Positions 20,138-29,145 are shown, numbered from the stretch's first letter. The stretch: 64,000 bases of DNA from Deltaproteobacteria bacterium (GCA_016704445.1 JADJAE010000045.1:1-64000), one strand, 5' to 3'. Made by a program: numbers and translations. The notes: generated by a model not told the origin, from the letters alone.

Positions 20138-21008
20138 CCCTGCGCGATCTGGTCGCCGCGTACCCACGACGCCGGCGTGCCGTCGTCCCACTGCACCATG
20201 AACATCCCGTTGGCGGCCTGCACCACGGTCACCCCGTAGTACTGCCCGTCGGTCCACTGCGCGAGGCAGTGCTGCCCCGGAGCGAACCCGCCGCCCATTC
20301 CCTGGGCGTAGGATCACCGCCGCCCTTGGCGTAGGGGTCACCACCGCCCTGGGCGTAGGGGTCACCACCACCCTTGGCGTAGGGATCACCCTTGCCGTAG
20401 GGATCGCCGCCCTTCGCGTAGGGGTCGCCCTTCGCGTAGGGGTCGCCCTTCGCATAGGGGTCGCCCTTGCCGTAGGGGTCGCCGCCCTTCGCATAGGGGT
20501 CGCCCTTCGCGTAGGGATCGCCCGCGCCGTAGCCCATCTGCTGACCGCCCATCGGCATCATGCCCGGACCGCCCATGGGCATCATGCCCTGTCCCATGAA
20601 GGGCGCGCCGCTCACGTGGAGGTCCATCCCGGCGCCCGGGTCGACCTCGCCGTCGATGTCGGCGTTGGCGACCACCCGGTACGAGACGGCGCCCTGCGTC
20701 GTCGAGAACAACCCCGCCGGCAGCATCGCCTGGAAGGGCATCGTGTACCGCTGCCCGGGCTGCGTCTGGAAGGCGCCCGCCACCTGCAGTGGACCCACCA
20801 CGTCCTGCGAGCGCTGCTGCACCCCGTTGGGGCCCTTCTCCTGCGTGGTGCAGGTCACCTTCACCGTCACGTTGGTGATCTGCTGCGCCCGCTTCCCGGC
20901 CTGGAAGACCACCGTCCCCTGGAGCCCGCCGCCCGCCTGCGCCTGCGCGAACTGCATCTCGATCGACAGGTTCCCACCGCCCACTCCGAACGCATCGAAC
21001 AATCCCAT
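20134..21008 (-). CDS. Spo0M-like arrestin-fold protein with GDPYAKG repeats and Tudor-like C-terminus (one frameshift)
   Basis: Start MGLFDAFGVGGGNLSIEMQF at 21008. The N-terminal 135 residues resemble Spo0M/arrestin-like proteins: GLQGTVVFQAGKRAQQITNVTVKV, a central FQTQPGQRYTMPFQAMLP and a strand-rich end AVSYRVVANADIDGEVDPGAGMDLHV. A Gly/Met linker leads to about ten GDPYAKG-type repeats. Near 20305 the frame changes, and the corrected C-terminus reads APGQHCLAQWTDGQYYGVTV and FMVQWDDGTPASWV before the TAG at 20134-20136, a compact Tudor/SH3-like domain by its 'WxDGxYYxxxV...VxWDDG' pattern. In Bacillus Spo0M controls a stage-0 sporulation step; here the role is unknown. The Tudor-like assignment is inference. 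Confidence 0.75.
20299..20526. repeat. GDPYAKG-coding tandem repeats
   Basis: About ten units of 18, 21 or 24 bp, each with a CGCGTAGGGGTCG or CGCATAGGGGTCG core on the plus strand, encode Gly-Asp-Pro-Tyr-Ala-Lys-Gly and variants on the minus strand. The first end lies next to the frame break at about 20305. Confidence 0.85.
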
Positions 21009-21095
21009 GGCGCTTCTCCCGCGTCGCGTCGCAACTCACGACTCGCGACCCGCCCCACGCTACCGCTCCGCCCCGGCGCCTGGAAGCCCCTTCCG

Positions 21096-21736
21096 CTACC
21101 GCCCCGCGAGCGCCAGCAGCCGCCGGATCTCGTCCTCCGGCAGCGGCGTCGCCGACCCCGCCGAGCGCGCCGCGATGGTGATCTTCGCCGTGTGCTCGAT
21201 GATCTCCGTGCGCAGCACCCCCGTCATCGGGTCGTCGCACATCACCACGCTGCCGTGCCGCGCCAGCATGAAGGCCTCGCACCCGGCGGCCACCACCGCC
21301 GCCACCGCGTCGGGCACGTCCGACGTGGTCGGCGACGCGTACGGCACCGTCGGCACCCGCCCCATCGCAAACAAGATCTCCGGCACCACCGGCGGGTCGA
21401 GCCCCCAGCCCGCCACCGTGAGCCCCACCGCGCTCGGCGGGTGCGCGTGCACCACGCACGCGAGCCCCGGCCGCTGCGCGTACAGCGCGAGGTGCAGCTT
21501 CAGCTCCGTCGAGGCCCTCCCCCCGCGGATGACACGCCCGTCGAGGTCGAGCAGCACCAGGTCGCCCTCGCGCAGCGCGCCCTTGTGCACCCCCGACGGC
21601 GTGCACAGCAGCCGCCCGTCGCCCACCCGCGCCGAGAGGTTGCCGTCCGTCGGGCCGATGAGCCCGCGCTCGTACAGCACCCGCCCGGCGTCGCAGAGCG
21701 CCTTGCGCAGCGAGGGTTCGGTGACGGGGCGCGCAT
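21096..21736 (-). CDS. Class II aldolase/adducin-family protein (frameshift near start)
   Basis: Zn-dependent aldolase/epimerase of the fuculose-phosphate aldolase type. An ATG at 21736 (MRAP) lies one base out of frame with the body; correcting a C-run near 21727 gives VTEPSLRKALCDAGRVLYERG. The family signature follows: IGPTDGNLSARVGDGRLLCTPSG, VVHAHPPSAVGLTVAG (HxH) and EAFMLARHGSVVMCDD (third His), with EIIEHTAKI near the end. Length about 210 matches. It is on the minus strand, divergent from the acyltransferase gene. Substrate cannot be assigned, but such enzymes act on sugar phosphates such as fuculose-1-P, ribulose-5-P or methylthioribulose-1-P. Confidence 0.88.
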
Positions 21737-21839
21737 CGCGCGGGCACCCTACGACAACGCGCTGGCCTTCGCGGATTGCGTCCGACGGAGCCCCACGCAG
21801 CCTGGAACCGGATGGGACGAGGCGCAGATCGCGAGCGAG

Positions 21840-23435
21840 GTGATCGCCCGGAAGGTCGAGCGCATCCTCGCGGACGCGAGCGTCGACGGGGGGCGCGGCC
21901 TCGGCGCCGTCATCAACGAGACCCTCTACCACGAGCGCCGACGCCTCCAGGGCGCGCCCGATGACGAACGGTCGCGCGCCGACGGCGCATTCCATGCGCG
22001 GGTGCGCCGTGACCTCCCCCACGCCACGCCCGCGCGCCAGCGGGCCCTCGTGCGGGAGATCGTCGCGCGCTACGTCGGCGAGATCACCGGGCACTTCGAC
22101 CCTCGGGTGTACCGCTTCGCCACACGCGTGCTCCCGTACGCCCTCTCCGGCCTCATGCAGCGCTTCTCCCCATCGGCCCTGCTGGGCGAGCTGCGCGGCG
22201 CGAGCCAGCTCGACGAGCACCTGCTGCTCGAGGGCGAGGTGAAGGGCCTCCAGGGGGTCGCCGCCCTCGGCACGGTCATCCTGGCGCCGACGCACTCGTC
22301 CAACCTCGACTCGCTGCTCATCGGGTACGCCATCTACCGGATGAAGCTCCCGCCCTTCCTCTACGGCGCGGGGCTCAACCTCTCCAACCCCTCACCAGCT
22401 TCTTCATGCACAACCTCGGGGCGTACACGGTCGACCGCCGCAAGACCGACCCCTCTACCGCGAGACCCCCGGAAGGAGTACGCGACGGTGGCCCTGGAGG
22501 GCGGCGCCACAACCTCTTCTTCCCTGGCGGGCACGCGCAGCCGCTCGGGGGAGATCGAGTCGCGGGTCAAGCTGGGGGGAGCCTGGGCGCCGGGCTCGCG
22601 CGTACCGCCGCAACCCGCCTGCGGGCGGGAGCGCCGCGCGGGTCTTCCCGTCGTGCCGTGCACCATCTCTCGCACCCGCTGGTGCTGGAGGCGGCGCCTC
22701 GCTGGGCGCGCGCAGCTTCCTCCAGGAGACCGGCAAGTCCCCCTACGTCGTGGTCGACGACGAGTTCCGCCGGGCGCAGCGCTGGTGGACTTCCTCCGCG
22801 GCATCGCGGGGCTCGACCTGCGGGTGCACGTGCGCATCGGCCGCGCGCTCGACCCCTTCGGCGACGACGTCGACGTCGGCAGGGCGACCTCGCCTGACCC
22901 CCGCGGGCGCCCCCTCGACCCGCAGCGCTACCTGCTCCGCGACGGCGCGGTGATCGAAGACCCCGCCCGCGACGCCGAGTACACCCGGGCGCTCGGCCGA
23001 CGCCTCGTCGAGGCCTGGCGGCGGGACAGCGTCGCCCTGCCCACCAGCGTGCTGGCCTTCGCGCTGCTCGACGTGCTGCGCCGCGACCTCGCCCAGCCCG
23101 ACCTGTACCGCCTGCTGCGCGCCATCGGCGCCGACACGCCGGTCGACACGGCGCGCGTCGAGGCCGCGGTCGACGGCCTGGTGGCCGAGCTCCAGGCGCT
23201 GGAGCGCGCGGGCCGCATCCAGCTGGGCGACGGCCTACGGACGACCGACGGGCGCGACGTCGTGGCCCGCGGGCTGCGCGGCCTCGGCGCCTACCACGCG
23301 ACCCCGGTGGTCGAGCGGCGGGGCGCGCAGCTCGTGGTGCTCGACGCCGACCTGCTGTTCTTCTACCGCAACCGCCTGGAGGGCTACGGCCTGCTCGGCG
23401 CGCCGAGGCTCTGCCCCGCAGCGGGGCCGCGATGA
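21840..23435 (+). CDS. plsB: PlsB-like glycerol-3-phosphate acyltransferase (several frameshifts)
   Basis: Acylates sn-glycerol-3-phosphate at the first step of phospholipid synthesis. The acyltransferase motif is ILAPTHSSNLDSLLIGYAIYR (HX4D), followed by PPFLYGAGLNLSN. The N-terminus is a helical region (IARKVERILADA, PHATPARQRALVREIV). From about 22385 to 22800 the frame alternates several times (ARPTPLPRDPRKEYATVALEGG, then others) before settling into VDFLRGIAGLDLRVHVRIGRALDPFGDDVDVGR and a long C-terminal half. GTG 21840 is the only standard in-frame start found; in-frame sequence before it (YDNALAFADCVRR) looks protein-like, so the true start may be upstream behind another error. The stop overlaps the gpsA ATG, so the enzyme that consumes G3P is coupled to the enzyme that makes it. 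Confidence 0.78.
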   Translation: MIARKVERILADASVDGGRGLGAVINETLYHERRRLQGAPDDERSRADGAFHARVRRDLPHATPARQRALVREIVARYVGEITGHFDPRVYRFATRVLPYALSGLMQRFSPSALLGELRGASQLDEHLLLEGEVKGLQGVAALGTVILAPTHSSNLDSLLIGYAIYRMKLPPFLYGAGLNLSNPSPASSCTTSGRTRSTAARPTPLPRDPRKEYATVALEGGATTSSSLAGTRSRSGEIESRVKLGGAWAPGSRVPPQPACGRERRAGLPVVPCTISRTRWCWRRRLAGRAQLPPGDRQVPLRRGRRRVPPGAALVDFLRGIAGLDLRVHVRIGRALDPFGDDVDVGRATSPDPRGRPLDPQRYLLRDGAVIEDPARDAEYTRALGRRLVEAWRRDSVALPTSVLAFALLDVLRRDLAQPDLYRLLRAIGADTPVDTARVEAAVDGLVAELQALERAGRIQLGDGLRTTDGRDVVARGLRGLGAYHATPVVERRGAQLVVLDADLLFFYRNRLEGYGLLGAPRLCPAAGPR

Positions 23436-24439
23436 TCGCCGTGCTCGGGGCCGGCAACTGGGGCACCACCCTCGCCGACCTCATCGCCTCCAACGGCCAC
23501 GCGGTGCGCCTCTGGACGCGACAGCCCGAGCAGCGCGAGGAGATCAACGCGCGCCACACCAACGAGGGCGCGGTGCCAGGGCTGCGCATCGCCGAGGGGG
23601 TGACCGCGACGAGCGAGCTCGGCGAGGCCGTGCGAGGCGCCGAGCTGGTCGTGGTGGTGATCCCCTCGCAGGGCTTCCGCGAGGTGTCTTCGGCGCTCGG
23701 CGACGTGCTCGCCCCCGAGCAGGTGGTGCTGCACGCCACCAAGGGCCTCGAGCGGGAGAGCAACGTCCGGATGACGGAGATCCTGTCGCAGGAGACCTGC
23801 GCCCGGCAGATCGGGGTGATCTCGGGGCCCAACATCGCCGCGGAGATCGCCCGCAAGAAGCCCGCGGGAACGGTGGTCGCGTCGCGCTTCCCTCACGTCG
23901 TCGAGCTGGGTCGCAGGGCCCTCTCGTGCCCCCGGATGATGGTCTTCGCCGGGGACGACGTGACCGGCGTCGAGCTCTCCAGCGCCTTCAAGAACGTGGT
24001 CGCCATCGCGGCGGGCATCGCCACGGAGATGGACGTCGGGGAGAACGCCAGGTCGCTGCTGGTCACCCGAGGCCTCGCGGAGATCACCCGGCTGGCGGTG
24101 ACCATGGGGGCCGCGCCCCTCACCCTGGCGGGCCTCGCGGGCATCGGCGACCTGATGGTGACCTGCGCCAGCCCGCTCTCCCGCAACCACCGCGTCGGGG
24201 TGGCCCTGGCGAAGGGAGAGCGGCTGCCGGAGATCCTGTCGAAGCTGGGGATGGTGGCGGAGGGGGTACACGCCGCCGTGGCCGCCCGCGACCTGGCGCG
24301 CAGGCACCACGTCGAGGCCCCGCTGCTCGATGCGGTCTACCGGGTGCTCTACGAGGGGCTCTCGTGCGAGCAGGGCCTCGCCGAGCTGATGACCCTCCCT
24401 GCGGGGCGGGACGTGGCGCGCTTCCAGTCGACGCTGTAG
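23432..24439 (+). CDS. gpsA: Glycerol-3-phosphate dehydrogenase [NAD(P)+]
   Basis: Cytosolic enzyme that reduces dihydroxyacetone phosphate to sn-glycerol-3-phosphate, the precursor for phospholipid synthesis. 335 residues, intact. N-terminal Rossmann motif MIAVLGAGNWGTTLADL, then VVVIPSQGFREV, HATKGLE, VISGPNIAAEIARKKPAG, the catalytic lysine region SAFKNVVAIAAGIATEM, and GLAGIGDLMVTCASPLSRNHRVG with the conserved Arg/Asn. Start overlaps the stop of the plsB-like gene in an ATGA arrangement (ATG at 23432, TGA at 23433-23435), so the two are translationally coupled. Confidence 0.96.
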   Translation: MIAVLGAGNWGTTLADLIASNGHAVRLWTRQPEQREEINARHTNEGAVPGLRIAEGVTATSELGEAVRGAELVVVVIPSQGFREVSSALGDVLAPEQVVLHATKGLERESNVRMTEILSQETCARQIGVISGPNIAAEIARKKPAGTVVASRFPHVVELGRRALSCPRMMVFAGDDVTGVELSSAFKNVVAIAAGIATEMDVGENARSLLVTRGLAEITRLAVTMGAAPLTLAGLAGIGDLMVTCASPLSRNHRVGVALAKGERLPEILSKLGMVAEGVHAAVAARDLARRHHVEAPLLDAVYRVLYEGLSCEQGLAELMTLPAGRDVARFQSTL

Positions 24440-24529
24440 GCGCCGATGCGGCGTTGCGCGGGCCAGAGACCGTCGCCTATGGTGCGCGTCCCTTACGGCG
24501 GAAGCACTTCTCGAAAGGTATGGTCGGTG

Positions 24530-26492
24530 ATGGCGCGCGAAGACAGCGTACGGTTCCCAGGGCGCACCCTGTTTCTCACCGAAGACCCCGAGCTGCTCAC
24601 GCAGCAGCTCCAGGGGGCCGAGCTCTCGTGGGACCCTGAGCGCCCGCTCATCGACAACATCTCCACCGACGAGATCACCCCCGGGTGGGTCTGCTACTAC
24701 TACGACGAGACGCTCGCGGAGTACTGCCTGGTGGGCCTGCGCGGCAACCGGGTGCAGCGCAACGACATCAAGAACGGCGGGTTCTCGGTGATCGTGTCGG
24801 GCCGCTCCAAGGGCTGCGGCAGCTCGCGAGAGACGGCTCCGTACTCCGAGCTGAAGTCGGGCGTCGGGCTGGTGATCGCTCGCAACATCGAGAAGATCTA
24901 CAGCCAGAACGCCCAGAACATCGGGCTGCTCACCAGCACCGACTTCGGGCTGGTCGAGCGCATCGCCCGAGGCGAGGCCATCCCCCTGGAGGAGTTCACC
25001 CGGGGGCTCGACGACATCTCCGCGGACATCGTCAGGGCGGGCGGACTCTTCGAGTACTCCAAGCTGCGCATGGCGGGAGAGCGCACCCCGCCGGCCATCA
25101 CCACGGCGCCGAGGGCCATGACGCTGGCGGAGAAGATCCTCGCCGCGCACGCCGTGGTCGACCTGAAGAACGACCGGCTCGGCGTGCCCGCGCTCGCACC
25201 GGGCGACGCGCTCTTCGTCCGAGCGGACGTGCGCTTCTCCCACGAGTACGTGACGCCGATGGCCGACGCGCTCTTCCGCGGGGCCTTCGGCGACGACGCG
25301 CGGGTGACCGACCCGGCGAGCGTCTACACCTTCCGCGACCACCTGACCTTCCTCGACGACGTGATGAGCGAGGCCCACAAGAAGATGGGCCTGAGGGAGG
25401 TCGCCCACCGCCTCGCGGTGGTGCAGGAGGACTTCTCGAAGTCGCAGGGCGTGAGGCACTACGGCGAGGTGCAGAACAAGGTCGGCCGCGGGTCGCAGGC
25501 CATCTGCCACAACGCCGTCATCGAGGACATCGCCCTGCCCGGCCAGGTGGTGACGGGCACCGACTCTCACACCTGCATGGCGGGCGCCCTCGGGTGCTTC
25601 GCCTTCGGGGTGGGCAGCACCGACATGGCCAACGCGTGGTTCACCCGCGACGTGCGGGTGCGCGTCCCGGAGAGCGTGCTGGTGAACCTCACGGGCTCGC
25701 TCCGCCCGGGGGTGTCGGCCAAGGACGTGATGCTCCACCTGCTCTCGCAGGAGTACTTCAAGGACGGCCGGGGCATCGGCAAGGTGCTGGAGTTCGCGGG
25801 CCCGGGCACGCGCGCCCTGCCTTTGGACGAGCGCGCCACGCTCACCAACATGTCCGTCGAGGCGGGCGGCTTCACCGGCATCATCGAGGCCGACGAGCTG
25901 GTGGTCGACTACCTCGCGCAGAAGCGGGGGATGAGTGCCGACGAGGTGCGGGCGCGCATCGTGAGGGGCCGACGAGGGGGCCGCGTACGCGCACCGCTTC
26001 GACATCGACCTCGACGCGCTCGGGGTGATGGTCGCGACGCCGGGCGATCCTCGCAACGGCGTGGCGCTCTCGGCCTTACCGGGGGAGGTAAAGATCGACG
26101 TGGCCTACGGCGGCAGCTGCACCGGCGGCAAGAAGGCCGACATGGACATGTACGCCTCGGTGCTCTCCCGCGCGGTGGCGCAGGGGCGCAAGGTGGCGCC
26201 GGGGGTGCGGCTGTTCATCCAGTTCGGCTCGCAGGACATCCGCGAGTACGCCGAGGCGAAGGGGTACATCGAGGTGTTTCAGCGCGCGGGCGCGGAGCTC
26301 ATCAACCCGTCGTGCGGGGCGTGCATCAAGGCCGGCCCCGGGGTGAGCGAGCGGGCCGACGAGGTGACCGTGAGCGCCATCAACCGCAACTTCCCCGGGC
26401 GGTCGGGCCCTGGGAAGGTGTACCTCGCGTCGCCGTACGTCATCGCGGCGAGCGCCATCGCGGGCCACATCGTGGGCCCCGACGCGGTGTGA
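24530..26492 (+). CDS. Fused, permuted aconitase/isopropylmalate-dehydratase-family hydratase (one frameshift near 25975)
   Basis: [4Fe-4S] hydro-lyase in a single chain with the swivelling small domain first. Start ATG 24530 (MAREDSVRFPGRTLFLTED). The small-subunit part has DNISTDEITPGWVC, GGFSVIVSGRSKGCGSSRETA and STDFGLVERIA. The large part starts at about residue 198 (TLAEKILAAHA), with AICHNAVIEDIALPGQVVTG, SHTCMAGALGCFAFGVGS (first cluster Cys) and, after a break near 25975 in a G-rich stretch, FDIDLDALGVMVATPGD, VAYGGSCTGG and INPSCGACIKAGPGV (the two other cluster cysteines). Normal aconitases have the swivel at the C-terminus and LeuCD are separate chains, so the order is permuted. 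It could act on citrate, homocitrate, isopropylmalate or another substrate. The next gene overlaps its stop (GTGA). Confidence 0.87.
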
Positions 26493-27229
26493 TCGCCGGC
26501 TCCGAGCTGCGCGGCCTCTCGCTCTGGAGGCCGTGCGCTCCCGGCGAGCACGAGGTGTCGCTGCGCGCCTCGGGCGAGGCCGTCGACCGGGGCCTGGTGA
26601 CCGTGGTGGGCGCCAGGCTGCGGTCGGCCACGAAGGTTCCGCCGGGGTGGGACGCGTGGGGCGGCGCGGGGATGTTTCGCGGGAGGAGAGGGCTCTCGTC
26701 GCCGACCGTGGGGTGGAAGGCGGGCGAGGGGTTGGATGGCGTGCTGGTGGCCGAGGCGCTGGGCGTCGCGGTGCGCGCTGGCGAGGCGGAGCTGCGGCTG
26801 ACGCTGGTGGTCGACGAGGTGGAGAGCTCGCGGGTGCTGACCGTGAGCGTGGTCGACGAGGGCTCGGGGGAGGGCGGGTGGTGGTGGGGGCGCTCGCTGA
26901 GCGTGGAGGACGCGGCGGAGCAGCGGGCGCTGCTGGCCCGGCTGACGGCGAGGGCGGGGGCGGGGCGGAGCTACGCCAGGGCGGGCAGCGGGCCGGTGTG
27001 GTCGGGCGCCCGGGCGACGGCGCACCAGGCCCGGGTGATGGACGCGGGGAGGGCCGTGACGTGGTGGGCGCACGACGCCGACGAGGCGCGGTGGGTGGCG
27101 CGCGCGGAGTGCGACGGGGCGGGGCTGAGGGTGACGGTGGCGGGCGCGACGGAGGCGGAGCTGGCGGAGTGGGGGATGGGCACGGAGGGGGCGGTGCGGC
27201 GGTCGTCGCCGTGGGTGGACTTCGGGTGA
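26489..27229 (+). CDS. Uncharacterised protein coupled to the aconitase gene
   Basis: 246 residues from a GTG at 26489 that overlaps the aconitase stop (GTGA), so translation is probably coupled. The sequence begins VIAGSELRGLSLWRPC and is predicted mostly beta with acidic and small residues (LRLTLVVDEVESSRVLTVSVVDEG, AELRLTLVV, WGRSLSVEDAAEQRALLARLTARA). The final part contains MDAGRAVTWWAHDADEARWVARAEC. It is Gly/Ala/Glu-rich and has no membrane segment. No family recognised; a real gene is supported by position and coding character, but it could partly be an artefact of high GC. Confidence 0.5.
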   Translation: MIAGSELRGLSLWRPCAPGEHEVSLRASGEAVDRGLVTVVGARLRSATKVPPGWDAWGGAGMFRGRRGLSSPTVGWKAGEGLDGVLVAEALGVAVRAGEAELRLTLVVDEVESSRVLTVSVVDEGSGEGGWWWGRSLSVEDAAEQRALLARLTARAGAGRSYARAGSGPVWSGARATAHQARVMDAGRAVTWWAHDADEARWVARAECDGAGLRVTVAGATEAELAEWGMGTEGAVRRSSPWVDFG

Positions 27230-27347
27230 GGGGAGCGGAGCGGGTCGTCAGGCCCCCTGCGCTGGCGTCATCGGACAACACATCGGGCGTTGCGCGCCAA
27301 GAGACCTCCGCGCCGGGGATGCATCGTCCCGGAGCAGAGGTGCTCGC

Positions 27348-27602
27348 TTGACCAACCACACAGCCTTCTGGACCGTCCTGGCCGTCGTGACCTTCCCCGC
27401 GCTGCTCCTCACGGGGCTGTTCTGCGTGATCGTCCCGGGCCTCAACCTCATGCTCATCCCGCTGTGGTCCTTCGTCGCGATGGCCTACGTCGGCGGCTTC
27501 AGCAACGAGATCGAGCGCTGCCGGCGCCTCGCTCAGCGCGCGCCCGCGGCCTTGCGGAAGGCCCCCGGGGTGGTGGCCGTCCAGCGGGTGAACGCCCTGT
27601 GA
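27348..27602 (+). CDS. Small two-helix membrane protein
   Basis: 84 residues from a TTG at 27348 with AGAGGTG about 6 nt upstream. Two hydrophobic helices (FWTVLAVVTFPALLLTGLFCVI and LMLIPLWSFVAMAYVGG) are followed by a basic, polar tail (NEIERCRRLAQR). The last 70 bp run antisense into the C-terminal coding region of the AraC-type gene, which is well conserved, so this C-terminus may not be functional. No family recognised. The start and existence are moderately supported by composition and the RBS. Confidence 0.4.
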   Translation: MTNHTAFWTVLAVVTFPALLLTGLFCVIVPGLNLMLIPLWSFVAMAYVGGFSNEIERCRRLAQRAPAALRKAPGVVAVQRVNAL

Positions 27603-28570
27603 AAGGCGCTCTGGTCGGAGTAGCCCAGCGAGTGGGCCACCGCCGCGATCGACGCGGTGGTGTCGCGTAGCGCCGCCTCCGCGCGCTGCCTCCGCACCCC
27701 GTTGAGCACCTCCGCGTAGGTGGTGCCGTCCTGCTGGAGGTAGCGCTGCACGCTGCGCTCGCTCAGCCGCATCGAGCGCGCCACCGCCTCGATGCTCGCC
27801 CCCTCGGGCAGCCGCGGGACGATCGCGTCGCGCACCCGCGCGGCGAAGCTCGACCGGTCGGGCAGCCGCCCCACCAGCATCCGCGCGTGGCTGTCCAGGA
27901 TCTCTGCGAGCTCCGGGTCGGCGGTCTTCTGCCGCAGGTCGAGCACGGGGTTGGCGACGGTGAACTCCGCGCAGTCGGCGTCGAAGTCCACGGGGCAGCC
28001 GAAGATGCGCTGGTGCTCCCGGGTGTCCCTCGGGCGCCCGTGCTCGAAGCGAACCCGCAGCGGGGAGAACTCCACCCCCGTCGTGCGCCGCGTCGTGAAC
28101 AGCATCCAGGCGAACACGAACTCCGTCGCGTGCCTCGGCGACAGGAGGGCGGTCCCCCTGCTGCGCACCCGGATGTGCGCCGCGTCGGGACCACGCTCGA
28201 AGGAGGTCGGGTGCAGGTCGTTGACGACGCGATGGAAGGCCGCGAGCTTCGCCACCCCCTCGCCCACGGTCGCGCAGGCCTCGTACATCCGCGCCGCGAA
28301 GGGCAGGGAGGTCCTCGCCGCGCTCTCTCCGAGGTGCAGCCCGAAGTCGTCGTCGCCGAGCATCCTCGGGAGCTCGGTCCAGAGGCGGACGAGGAGCTCG
28401 GCCCCCACGCGCGCGTCGACGTCCGTCAGGGTCTCGTCGGGGATCGCGAAGCGTCGCCGCAGCTCGCGCTCATCCAGGCCCCGACTGGCGGCCCCGGCCA
28501 CCAGCAGGCGCACGATGTTGGCGGAGAGGGTATCCGCCGCCGCGAGGCCCGGTCGCGAAGAGTCACCCAT
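27533..28570 (-). CDS. AraC-family transcriptional regulator
   Basis: 345 residues, intact, ATG 28570. The N-terminal ligand region (about 200 residues) matches the arabinose-binding-like domain of OruR/ArgR-type AraC regulators (DFGLHLGESAARTSLPFAARMYEAC, FEHGRPRDTREHQRIFGCPVDFDAD). The C-terminus is the double helix-turn-helix: EAVARSMRLSERSVQRYLQQDGTTYAEVLN, then ASIAAVAHSLGYSDQSAFHRAFTRWTATTPGAFR, a textbook AraC signature. Its effector is unknown. It is next to the OsmC gene (57 bp downstream of it on the same strand) and near the small membrane protein, which are possible targets. A promoter-like site lies 11 nt from the start. Confidence 0.92.
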   Translation of the reverse strand: MGDSSRPGLAAADTLSANIVRLLVAGAASRGLDERELRRRFAIPDETLTDVDARVGAELLVRLWTELPRMLGDDDFGLHLGESAARTSLPFAARMYEACATVGEGVAKLAAFHRVVNDLHPTSFERGPDAAHIRVRSRGTALLSPRHATEFVFAWMLFTTRRTTGVEFSPLRVRFEHGRPRDTREHQRIFGCPVDFDADCAEFTVANPVLDLRQKTADPELAEILDSHARMLVGRLPDRSSFAARVRDAIVPRLPEGASIEAVARSMRLSERSVQRYLQQDGTTYAEVLNGVRRQRAEAALRDTTASIAAVAHSLGYSDQSAFHRAFTRWTATTPGAFRKAAGAR

Positions 28571-28581
28571 CGGAGAGCCCG

Positions 28582-28611
28582 ACGGTAGGCGGCGCGCGGG
28601 GCGAGCGTCCA
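28582..28611 (-). promoter_or_regulatory. Possible promoter of the AraC-type gene
   Basis: On the minus strand TGGACG (28606-28611), 18-bp spacer, TACCGT (28582-28587), with 11 nt to the ATG. The geometry equals that of the other near-leaderless starts in the window, with a weaker -35. Confidence 0.3.
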
Positions 28612-28627
28612 GTGCCCGCGGCCGTTG

Positions 28628-29053
28628 TCAGGCTCCGGGCAGCACCGCGGCGCTGACCTTCGGCGACAGCGCGACCACCTCGAAGCTCGGGGGCGCCATG
28701 ATGGTGCGCTTCACCTTGCAGCCCTCGACCGCGCGCACGATGGCGCCCCGGTACATCTCCGGAAAGCCGTCGGGGAGCTGCAGCGTGAGCGAGATCATCG
28801 ACGGGAGCTTCGTCTCCGGGTCGACCTCGTAGCGCTGCGTGAGCTTCAGCCCCTCGGTGGGCAGCTTGCGCGCCTGACAGAAGCCGAGCGCGTAGATGCC
28901 CGCGCAGGTCGCCAGCGAGGCCAGGAAGGCCTCGAAGGGAGCGATGGCGCTCCCCTCTCCGCCGAGCTCCGCAGGCTGGTCGGTGCGCAGCGTGAACGCA
29001 CCCACCGTCGCGTCGACCCGCTTGCCACCCGGAAAGGTCACTTCGATGTCCAT
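28628..29053 (-). CDS. OsmC-family protein
   Basis: 141 residues. OsmC/Ohr-type proteins reduce organic hydroperoxides with a conserved cysteine pair. MDIEVTFPGGKRVDATVGAFTLRT is the N-terminal strand region, followed by APFEAFLASLATCAGIYALGF with the first cysteine, and AIVRAVEGCKVKRTI near the C-terminus with the second Cys, the usual spacing. The sequence keeps the family's acidic/hydrophobic helix between them. It is intact and lies upstream of the AraC-type regulator gene on the same strand. Role in peroxide detoxification is inference from family. Confidence 0.88.
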   Translation of the reverse strand: MDIEVTFPGGKRVDATVGAFTLRTDQPAELGGEGSAIAPFEAFLASLATCAGIYALGFCQARKLPTEGLKLTQRYEVDPETKLPSMISLTLQLPDGFPEMYRGAIVRAVEGCKVKRTIMAPPSFEVVALSPKVSAAVLPGA

Positions 29054-29145
29054 AGGTTCTTCTCTGCCTCTCGGCGGGTGGGAGCCAGGGACGCTGCCGA
29101 AGGGTTCTCGGGGCGCGACGAATGCCGCGAGCGCGAGCGAAGACC

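Noticed and set aside
20616..21780. Long plus-strand open frame upstream of the acyltransferase
   Set aside because: It is the antisense shadow of the Spo0M-like and aldolase genes: composition is Arg/His/Pro-rich and no domain appears until the PlsB-like sequence begins near 21780.
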